DNA of 64,000 nucleotides. Origin: Golubevia sp. BC0850. Lineage: Eukaryota > Basidiomycota > Exobasidiomycetes > Golubeviales > Golubeviaceae. A model generated the notes under the pieces. It made no database searches and was not told the DNA's origin. It saw only the letters and a list, made by a program, of their open reading frames with translations. The stretch is from the NCBI GenBank assembly GCA_012976225.1, contig JAAVVG010000023.1, positions 1 through 64,000 on the forward strand. The letters are read 5' to 3'. A program made the position numbers and the translations under genes. This document shows positions 38,731 to 48,826 of the stretch, in pieces (position 1 is the stretch's first letter; each line of letters begins with the position of its first letter).

Positions 38731-41700
38731 ATGACGGATTCCAATCTACCAACTCTTCCCACGATTATCACAACTGAGCAACCTCAAGAAGAAGCAGCTT
38801 CAACCTCAGCTCAGCAACCCTCTCCTCCAGCCACTTCCACTTCCACTTCCAGACCAGATCTTAACATCTCCACTGCCACCAATGAGACCAACTCAGCCTC
38901 AAATGATCACGGAAGGAACTATTCAATCTCTTCAATTCCACCCAAGGACAACAGAGGACACTCCAAGAACAATTCCTCTTTAGGCTCAGCAATTGGTATG
39001 CTTCAAGTTCCAGGTTCAACTTCAGGCGGTGCTCTCTCCTCTGAGGAATCAACTACAGAAGATCAATCTTATTCAAATTCTTCTAGTCCAACTGCTACTC
39101 ATCACGCTCCGACCAGTCCAACCATGTCGGTTCTAAGCGACTCCTCCTCTACCAATCACAATCAGAAGTCAACTCTAGCTTTGAGGAACCACGACAACAC
39201 TCATGCTAGAAAGGTTTCCAATGCTCATAGTGATGTATCTGCCATCAGTGAGATCGGAGAAGGAGAAGGGGAGAAAGATGCAACTCAGGGATCTACCTCA
39301 AAGGACGCCAAGACTATCTCTCATCCAGTTACTACCACTCTCAACTCTACCAAGAAGGAATCTAACAATCAAGAATCTGAAAATATTCCAGATTTAGAGA
39401 ATATTTCATTATGGCAGAAGATCAAGTTACTCAGACCTGGTGCTATGGATCGTCATGAAGCAGCCAAGATGCAGGCAGCTAGAGAGAAGGCCAAATTAGC
39501 AGATCCGTCTCCCTTTCAACATCGACCTCATGAACTTGGAAATCTGGTGGATCCAAAGAGCGTGGAAACTCTTAGGGACATGGGCGGAATCGAAGGTCTT
39601 TTGAAGGAACTTGGAACTAACAAGAATGGTCTCAACGTTCCTATCAATGGAGTTGAACCTGAGAAGAAGGACATTGAGAATGATGCTGGCGGGGAGGGTG
39701 GATTTGCTAATGAAGACAGGAAGAGAGTCTATGGTAGTAACACCTTACCTCCTGCTAAGAGCAAGAGTCTCCTCATGTTGATGTGGTTGGCTTTGCAGGA
39801 CAAGATCTTGGTGAGTGACGCGACGAGGGGAAGGACCGACCTTGGAGGGTGAAGGGGGAGCTTGAGATAAGACTTCGGAATGAATCTGTGATACTAGGAG
39901 AATGAAATCATCGCAGAGAATGACAGAAGTGGAAGGGGGGAGGGGAGCAAAAGATTATCGACTAGACTCGCGCCGATCTCTGATAAACCTCTCTCTCTCC
40001 GAACTTCAGATTCTTCTTTGTTTCTTCGCAGTCATCTCTCTAGCCCTTGGTTTCTACACTGATTTCGGTACCGAACCTGCCACGGTTCCTTGCGCCAACC
40101 CACCTCCCGGAAGAGAAGGTTGTGATGCTGGTGAGTCTATTTTCCCTTTCTATGTCGTACCTTCCTTTGAAGACCTGAATTTGACATGCTCTATTCTCTT
40201 ATTTGTCTCTCTTCGCAGCCCAAATTGACTGGGTAGAGGGAGTCGCTATCTTGATCGCTGTTGCCATCGTCGCCGGAGTCGGATCAGTCAACGATTATCA
40301 AAAGGAAGCTCAATTCAGGAAACTCAACGACAAGAAAGAAGAAAGAGACGTCAAGGTCAGAAGATACGGTCAAGAAATGACAATGTCAGTCTACGAAGTC
40401 ATGGTCGGAGACGTCTTACTCTTGGAAGCCGGTGAAATCTTACCCGCTGATGGAGTCTTCTTGAAAGGAGGTTCCGTCAAGTGCGACGAATCTGGTGCTA
40501 CTGGTGAATCCGATATGGTCAGGAAATGTACTTACGACGAGGCTCTCAAGGATTTGGAAAGACAAGAGAGAGATTCTAGCTGGAAGAAGCCAAACAGAGA
40601 TCCTTTCTTGATTTCAGGTAGTAGAGTTCTAGAAGGAGTCGGTGAATACGTGGTTATCGCTATTGGTCCTAACAGTTTCAATGGTAGAGTGAGTAGATCA
40701 AACAATTTTCTCAAGGACGCACAAGATCGATGGTTGCTGATCCTCCCTTCTCTTTCGTCTCTCCTCTCTTCAGCTTCTTCTCTCCCTTCGAGTGCCACCT
40801 GAGATTACTCCTCTTCAAGCCAAACTCAATCGTCTCGCTGGTCTCATCGCTAAGCTTGGTTCCGCTGCTGGTTTACTCCTCTTCACCGCTCTAATGATCA
40901 GGTTCTTCGTTCAATTGAAAACCGTTCCAGGGAGAGATGCAAACGACAAGGCTCAAGACTTCATCGATATTCTGATTATCGCTGTCACTTTGGTAGTAGT
41001 GGCTGTACCCGAGGGTCTTCCGCTCGCTGTCACTGTCGCTTTGGCTTTCGCTACTAAGAGAATGACGAACGAGAACTTGCTGGTCAGACTTTTAGGTAGT
41101 TGTGAAACTATGGCTAACGCTAGTGTGATCTGTACCGATAAGACAGGTGAGTACTCGACCCAGGAGAGTAACAAAAAGCTGGACGTTCTGACTGACTCCT
41201 CCGCTCTCGCTTTCAACCCCTCCTCCCGCCAATAGGAACTCTTACTCAGAACGAAATGAGCGTCGTGGCTGGATCTGTCGGTGCTCACTGCAAGTTTGCC
41301 TATCGTATTACTGAGAACTCGGGTCGTATCGACACTCAAGAGCCAGCTCCAACCACTTCGACTGGAGCCAACGGTAAAGACTTTGCAATCGATCAACACT
41401 CTTTGTCGGATGTCATCAAAGGTCCTTTGAGAGAGCTCTTCAACGATGCTATCGCAGTCAACTCTACCGCTTTCGAAGAATACAAGGACGGATCTCAAGC
41501 AGAAGCCGCTGGAACTGGTCTTCTCGCTCGTGCTAAGAGAGCTCTCTTTGGATCTGGAAAGAAGACTGGTGGATCTCCTGTTACTGGAAGGAAAGCAGCG
41601 ATCGCTGAGGCTACTGCTGCTGCCTCTGTCAGCTTCGTAGGATCCAAGACGGAAACCGCTCTCCTCAAACTGGCCAAGGAACTCAAATGGGACGACTACA

Positions 41701-43812
41701 GAGCTGCTAGAGAACGTGCTGAGGTTGTTCAATTGATCCCCTTCAGTTCCGAAAGGAAGGCTATGGGAGTCGTCGTCAAGCTTCCCAACGGAAAATACAG
41801 GTTACACGTCAAAGGAGCTTCTGAAGTATTGAGCAAGCTATGTGAGAAACTCGTCGTCGTCCCTGCTCCTTCTGAATCTACGGATGGAGAGATCAAGACC
41901 GAAGATTTCACCGAAGACACAAGAGACAACATCGCCAAAACCATCATCTTCTACGCCAACCAGTCTTTAAGAACCATTGCCATCTGCTACCGTGACTTCG
42001 AATCTTGGCCACCTAAAGGAGTCGACGTGGTTTCGAAGAAAGGAGACGATGAGATCAACGTCTCCGGTGTCGACGCTACTGTCGAAGTCCCTTACGAGGT
42101 GATCGCTCAGGATTTGACTCTTCTGGCTATTACTGGTATCGAAGACCCTCTACGACCGGGAGTCAGAGAAGCCGTAGCTACTTGTGGAAAGGCTGGAGTC
42201 GCCGTCAAAATGTGCACCGGGGACAACGTTCTAACTGCTAGGTCCATCGCTACTCAATGTGGGATCTACACTCCAGGAGGTATCATCATGGAAGGCCCAA
42301 CTTTCAGACAGCTTTCTCCTCAAGACCGAGCAGAGATTCTTCCTCGTCTTCAAGTTCTCGCTAGATCCAGTCCGGAAGACAAGAAGATCTTGGTCGAAGG
42401 GTTGAAAGCCCTAGGAGAGGTCGTAGGAGTTACCGGTGACGGAACAAACGATGGACCTGCTCTCAAGACGGCTAATGTTGGATTTGCCATGGGCATCGCT
42501 GGAACTGAGGTGGCCAAGGAGGCTTCTGACATCATCTTGATGGACGACAACTTCGCTTCTATCGTCTCTGCTATCATGTGGGGTCGTTGTGTCAACGATG
42601 CTGTCAAGAAGTTCCTTCAATTCCAGCTGAGTGTCAACATCGTCGCCGTCATCGTAACCTTCGTCACTGCTGTCGCCTCTGCCGAGGAACAATCCGCTCT
42701 AACTGCTGTTCAACTTCTCTGGCTTAACTTGAGTGAGCAAACAAATGACGTTGAGAGAAACCGAAAGAATGAATCTAACTCGCTGACCTCTTCACTCCTC
42801 TCTTCTGCCCCTCCTAGTCATGGACACTATGGCTGCTCTCGCTCTCGCTACCGATCCCGCTTCACCAAGTTTGCTAGACAGGAAACCCGATCGTCGTTCA
42901 GCCCCTCTGATTTCTACTGACATGTGGAAGATGATCATCGGACAATCGATCTATCAGACTATCCTGGTCATGGTTCTTCACTTCAAAGGTCACGATATCT
43001 TAGGACTCGGTTCGATGGATCCTGTCATCGCTCGAAGACAAGAAACCGAACTCTCTGCCTTGGTCTTCAACACCTTCGTCTTCTGTCAACTCTTCAACCA
43101 AGTGAACTGTCGAAGGCTCGATCGCAAGTACAACATCTTCGAAGGAATCCACCGTAATATCTGGTTCTTCTTGATCATCTGCGTCGAGATCGGAGCTCAA
43201 GTCCTCATCATGTACGTCGGAGGTGCCGCTTTCTCTGTCACCCGATTGGAAGGACGTGACTGGGGTATTGCCATCGTCGCAGGTATAATTTCGTGGCCTC
43301 TAGGAGCTTTCATTCGTACTATTCCAACCCAACCAATCGAGAATCTCCTTATCAGATTCAACCTCATGCCAGATCCAAACGCACCTTCGAAGTTCACTCA
43401 AGATGGAGACGACGACATGTACTCGAAGGAGAAGCAGCTGGAGAAAGAGGAGGCTGCTAAGGATTGGAACGAACCCGCTCTCGGAGAAGTCGCTTCAAGG
43501 CTAGCTCTTTTCAGCAGGATCAGAGGTGGTAGAAGTAGAGATCTCTTCAAGACTCGATCTCAAAGAATGAGAGATGGAGACGTTCATCCTCAAACTTTGA
43601 TGGCGCTCGTTCCTTCTCTTATCGGTGCTTCCATTGGATCTTCATGGCATCCTTCAAACGCTCCTGAAGCCACCATTCAAGACCCTGCAGCAGGGGATCC
43701 AACTGTCTCGAGTGTCGCTTTATTCCAAGGTCAACAGATGCAGCTTCATCCAGAAACTCAAGAAAACGACGAATTCAAACAACGCTTGTCTCAAGCTGCC
43801 GAAAGGAATTAA
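38731..43812 (+). CDS. P-type Ca2+-transporting ATPase (PMC1-like, type IIB)
   Basis: Six exons (38731-39810, 40010-40130, 40219-40688, 40774-41146, 41236-42732, 42818-43812) give 1511 aa. About 330 residues of Ser/Thr-rich N-terminus are followed by a helical segment (ISLWQKIKLLRPG) and the transmembrane core. Motifs: CDESGATGESD (actuator domain), VAVPEGLPLAV (membrane segment 4 Ca2+ site), DKTGTLTQNE with phosphorylated Asp679, KGASE (nucleotide site), TGDGTNDGPALK (hinge) and a last hydrophobic block ending near GAFIRTIP. Order and PEGLP motif identify a plasma-membrane-calcium-ATPase type pump; fungal members (Pmc1) load the vacuole with Ca2+. An intron falls exactly between DKT and GTL. 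The N-terminal extension is long for the family and could be regulatory. Confidence 0.93.
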
Positions 43813-44339
43813 ATCAAGCTCTTAATGTTATAACGACAAATCTATTACACCACTCTCCTCTCCTTCTCTTTCTCCACGTCAAATATTCCTCGAGCTCTAT
43901 CTTTTCCTTCTAATCATCCCTTCTCCTTCATCAAGCATCATCTACCCACTCATCAACTTGTCACCATCGCCGCAATCTCCCTCTCCTGAAAATTCTCGCT
44001 TTCCGTTTTGTCGGATAGTTGAATAGAAACTTTGTAAATAACTCAAACCTCTCTGTGTATAGTTATATAGTTACATCACCCCTGTAGATAGACCTTCTTG
44101 TAAATGCTTCTTCTCTCCTTTCTGTCTTTGTTGTAAATAATTTCAGCTCATCTTTTAAATAATACCTTTTTTTCGTTTCTCAGTTGTGGTTCCAGTTCAT
44201 CTCGAAACTTGATCGCTTGATCCATGATCCAATCTTCCGCGGGAGGACTGAGTTCGGTTGCTTTGACCTTTGACCTTCCGTTCTCCTTCTCCTTCTTCCT
44301 CTTCACTTCACCTCACCCTCACTCTCACCCCAGATCAGA
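43813..44339. other. Intergenic spacer
   Basis: The 3' UTR of the ATPase gene, with AT-rich TGTAAATAA-like words at 44030-44170 that may serve in poly(A) formation, then a C/T-rich promoter before 44340. No gene seen. Confidence 0.5.
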
Positions 44340-45901
44340 ATGACAAGTGAAACCAATGTTTCATCAACGATTCCAGTTGGAATTGTAGGATATTCGAATT
44401 CCTCAAGGACGTTTCATCTTCCATTGATCCAATCACTTCCATCTTTATTTCATCTTGAAGCGATTCAACAAAGATCTTCTTCAACATCTGAATCTTGTCA
44501 AATCAAATTTCCAGGAGTCAAGAAAGTTGAAACGGTGGAAGAATTGATCTCAACTCTACCTTCAAGATCTTTGATCATCATCACAACCACCAATTCAACT
44601 CATCATCCTTTCGCTAAACAATCCCTTCAAGCAGGTCATCATGTCGTTGTAGAGAAACCTTTAGGTTTGAACTCTGGTCAAGTTAAAGAACTCAAAGCTT
44701 TGGCAGATGAGAAAGGTTTGGTTTGTTCAGCTTATCAGAACAGAAGATGGGATGGTGACTTCTTGACTATCAGACAACTCATTACTGATAAGGAGAATGG
44801 TGAACCCAGTGCTATTGGTATTCCTACTTATTTCGAATCTAGGTTCGATAGGTTTAGACCTTTTGCTAAGGGTGGTTGGAGAGAAGAGACTGGCAAAGAG
44901 CAAGGAGGTGGAATGCTTTGGGATCTTGGTTCTCATTTGATTGATCAAGGTGAGTCAGATTGAAAACAGTGAAATAGCATAGCATAGTTTGAATATGTTT
45001 AACGACTAAGGGCCCCTAAACGAAGCATCTTGCTCCAAGAGCGAGCGGGACTAGGACGGGGATCTGGAGGAGTTGGCTCAGAACCAATATCTCATTTGAC
45101 TCAAGTCAAAACTACATTTCCTCTCCAATTCGATGCCCTGACCGGATTATTGATCACTTGATTCTGATCAGAAGCTGCGGAGATCGAAATTGTCACTAAC
45201 GCTCTCCTCGTACTACCTTCCCTCCCTCCCTCCCTCATTTAGCCATCTCTCTCTTTGGACATCCTCAATCAGTTCAAGCAACTATCACCAACACCAGAGC
45301 TCCTTTCACCTTAGATGACGACTTCCATCTGATTCTGCTCTACCCATCAACTCATTCCTCACTTCCAGTGACCTCTCCTCTAAAGAAGCTCTCCCCAGCC
45401 GGACTTCGAGTTCATCTAGGAGCCTCAGTAACTTCCTCTCACATAGACTCCGAACAACCACGTTTCAGAATCGAGGGAGTTCGAGGATCTTATGAAAAGA
45501 GAGGCGTAGATCCTCAGGAGAACCAATTAAAGAAAGGTTGGTTACCAATCGACAAACCAAACCAATTCGGTTTCTATGAAGACGAAGAAACCGATTCTTT
45601 GAAGTTTGGAAGGATCACAACTACTGTGAAGGAAGGGAATCCAGAAGGTCCAACACAACCTTTATTGAAATCAAACGACATTCCAACTTTGAATGGGAAT
45701 TATTTGGCTTTTTATCAAAACATTGCCAGATCGATTTTGGTTTCTAAGGATGAGGTTAAGAAGAATGGGGAAGAAGCTGCTAAAATTGAGATTGAAAAAG
45801 TTCAGGCTGTTAAAATGGTAGAAACTGAAATGGTTACTAAGGTGATTGAAATGGCTTGGGAAAGTCAAGAGAAGGGAAGACGAGTTATGTGGGATGAATA
45901 A
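44340..45901 (+). CDS. Gfo/Idh/MocA-family oxidoreductase
   Basis: Two exons (44340-44949, 45243-45901) give 422 aa. IPVGIVGYSNSS (11-22) is the Rossmann dinucleotide-binding turn, VVVEKPLGL (102-110) carries the EKP signature whose Lys is a usual catalytic residue, and GGGMLWDLGSHLIDQ contains the conserved Asp and His of the active site. The C-terminal half has the predicted beta-sheet domain and ends MAWESQEKGRRVMWDE. The family oxidises sugars, inositols and related alcohols with NAD(P); the substrate is unknown. The glycine pattern in the first turn is weaker than GxGxxG, as in the yeast YMR315W-type branch. The intron is 293 bp, at the end of the catalytic motif. Confidence 0.85.
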
Positions 45902-46736
45902 TTCGGGAGAAAGAACAACTTCTTCTAGGGAACATAAAGGGAAAAGATGGGTTCAAGGTTAACAGAAGGAAACTCGGGAAGAATGCAAGAGGAAAAGGAC
46001 GAACAAGTGATTGAAGTCTGAGTCTTTGAAATGGACAATTGAACAACTCTCTTTATGGCATTGTGTGTCTCGGAATGTGACCTCATTTCCCAGAAGGAAT
46101 CTCCAAAAGAAAGCAAAAGGATAGAAGGGCTGAGTAGACTTCCTGGGGTTCGCCAATTTCGGACATTTCATACTGATAAGGGAGAAGTAAACCATGATTG
46201 AAGTCTGTTTGGAATAAAGGACTAAGGTTGGACCTCGAAAGATTAAGCTGGAATGGAGAAGCTTGGTGTTCTAGGAGCTTGAGGATAGAAGGGACTCGAC
46301 TCGTCGTAGACATCGTCTTCTTTGACTTCTGGTAACTTCACATCCCCATATTTATCTTCATTGGTACCATCAATGTAAGTTCAATTTCCTTCTGACCAGC
46401 TTTGACCCTTCCAAAAGTTCGTCGTCGGCGAAGACTTGCCTCTTGGAGAGATGGGCTGAAGTGCTCCTTTGAGTTAGAGAATGTGAAGAAGACGTAGAAA
46501 GATTGCGATCCAGAAGAGAAGCAGAAGTCGAAGCTTGCGATGCTGGATCGTAGAAGAAGAAGGGCTCTTGAATGCCAATCAGAGCTAAATCAACAAGATC
46601 GGAGAGCAGTACCTGAATTTGACTTGAAGGAGTTGAGGGAGTTAGGGTAGCGAATGACTAAACGAATCAGCACTAATTTCAAGAGGAGGTTCAACCATTT
46701 TTTCTTCTTCCTTTCCAAACCATCACGAACCGCGTC
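45902..46736. other. Intergenic, with conserved leader block at the right end
   Basis: No gene was recognised. The last ~100 bp (from about 46631) match the leader of the fragment at 735 and include a T/C tract just before the F-box-like start. The rest has only short, motif-free frames. Confidence 0.45.
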
Positions 46737-48201
46737 ATGGAGCAAGTAAAGGAATCAAGTCACCTTCAAAGGAAGGTCACAATCGATAAGCTTCCAAATG
46801 ATGTGGTTCATCCAATCGTGGATTGCACAAGAGCTTGGGCAGAATTGAGTGGGAAAAGTACTTGTGAAGAAGAGAGGGCCCAGGGGAGGAAGTGAGTCTT
46901 GTTATTCGCTTCTGCTCCTCCACTCTTTATGGATGGAGATCAGTGGGTGTTTACCAACATTGATCTGCCTTTCCTTCTCTCCGCTAGATCGAGAGACGTC
47001 GCTCTTAGAGCAGTCGCTCTTTCTAGCAAGAGGTCTTACGATCTCTGGTACCGTTCCCTCCTTCAAACCATTTCTTTCCAGCCAGAGGATGTATCAAATC
47101 TAGCAGGCATGGTAGAGCGTAAACCACAGCTCGGTACTGAGATTAGCTCACTTCTTCAAGTTGGAACCACTGGCGAAGAGAGTCTCGACCTACTAGCCCT
47201 AATCACGAAGTTCCTCCCTCAGCAAGACCTCAAACCTCAAAGCTCTGGTTCTAAAGGGATTTACAGCTGCATTCAGCTTCACAGAGAGCATTAATGGCAG
47301 AACAGCACCTCTTTACTTCCTCGCTCGTTCTCTCAAGAGATTCTTCATTCCATTTGTCGAAGGCAATGATCCTACACTCTCGGTTCAAAGACTGGTTTGG
47401 ATCCCCGTCTTTTGCTCTTCGCTTCATCAAGTCGCGGTAGCAGTTGGTTTCTCTCACGAAGGTTTCAAACTTCTGAAAGAACATGAAGATACAATTAAAT
47501 GTCTCTCCAAGGTCAAGCAACTAGCTCTTAGCTCATCGTTCCTTTACAGAGATGATGATCCGAGAACTTGGTGCGGGAGACCAGAAGAGGAGAGAAAGCT
47601 CTGGAAGGGAGGGAACAAGAAGTTGGAGGCAGTCTACAGGTTACTGGAGGCGATGGGTCAGCTCTCGTCCTTTGAGCTGGTGCAAAATCCGAAGACTCGA
47701 CACAGAGAAGGAGACGGATCTTATTCCTCACTAGGTTCCATCATGGGTCTTTCCTCTTCTGCAAAGTCTATCAACCATCTACGTGTAATCAACATTAGCC
47801 AAGAAGAAAGCAGTTCAGTCAATCTGGATTGTTCAATCTTCAAGGCTTTAAAGATCCTTTCACTCGAACTACCTTCGATGGGAGCTCAATTAGCTCTGAG
47901 TGATCTTCAGAGACCACTATCAGTGGAAGTGTTTCACATTCACTCGTATTGGTACACTAGGATTTCAGAAAACCAGTTCACAGAAGAATCTTATTTACGT
48001 GCAATCCTTGAAGTAGATGGGTTTCCGGCTATGAAGGAAATCGTTGTACCTTCTAGGCCATTTCGCCTTTATCATCCGGAGACTACAAATGAGAGGGCTC
48101 TGAAACGTTGGAGGGACTCTAGAGACAGGTTGGCTACAGAAGAGGTCACCGGAAGAGTAAAGTTGACAGTCGCAGAGCCTGGAACAATTTTAAGTAGCTA
48201 G
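46737..48201 (+). pseudogene. F-box-like/LRR-type gene with a frameshift
   Basis: Exon 1 (46737-46891) encodes MEQVKESS and an F-box-like KVTIDKLPNDVVHPIVDC. A 96-bp intron (46892-46987) has the same phase (2) and place as in the copy at 3866-5434. Exon 2 starts SRDVALRAVALSSKRSYDLW. At 47228-47241 the 7-bp word CCTCAAA is present twice in tandem, and the frame shifts there. Removing one copy by eye gives a continuous reading LKALVLKGFTAAF, which matches the LQALVIH segment of the paralogue. The second frame is then open to TAG at 48199-48201, with leucine-rich segments such as FKALKILSLELPSM. Intact, it would be an SCF substrate-adaptor type protein. Either a recent pseudogene or a sequencing/assembly slip. 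Confidence 0.65.
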
Positions 48202-48826
48202 CCAATTGGGCTTTATTGGGTTTTGATGAATCACCCGTCTTTTAATTCCAGACCCTCTCGAGTGTGCCCTCTCTGACCTGTTCTTTCTTCGCCGCTTTGT
48301 TCTTCAACAGTCGGAGACCCTCTCAAAGGAGAAGACTGCCCGTCAACGCTGGAATCAATCGTGCCTTTCCCCCTAGACGAGATTCGAGTAAAATGGATAG
48401 AGAAAAAGAGAGTTGTAGTTCTCAGGAAATGTGAGAGCTCAAATTTAAAGGTTTGGGCTGAGGTGGGATGGATGCTAAAAGGAAAATGGGGAAAAGGAGA
48501 AGGGGGGTTAGCAGTGTGTAGACCAAATTTCAAGTGTTTGTGTGAATCCGACTCGATCAAATTGGCCGCAACGAACGAATGATAGGGGTGGTGGCAAAAG
48601 AGAGGCTCGAGAATTCAAATCCATGTCACTAGAGCAAATGATAAGAGAAGTAGCCGTGTATGACTTCAATGGTGTTCGTAAAGCTCTGTGTTAGTCTAAA
48701 CAAGAGGAGCAGACCGGAGTGAAATAAGAACAAATGCATTTTGGTTTCTTGCCACCCGACCTCAACCCTTGATTTCCCCCTTTCATTTCTGCAATTCCTT
48801 CTTCTCTTCTGTCATTTGCCTTCCCT
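48202..48826. other. Convergent 3' spacer
   Basis: Spacer between the F-box-like copy and the glycogenin stop codon. Nothing coding is supported. Confidence 0.5.
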
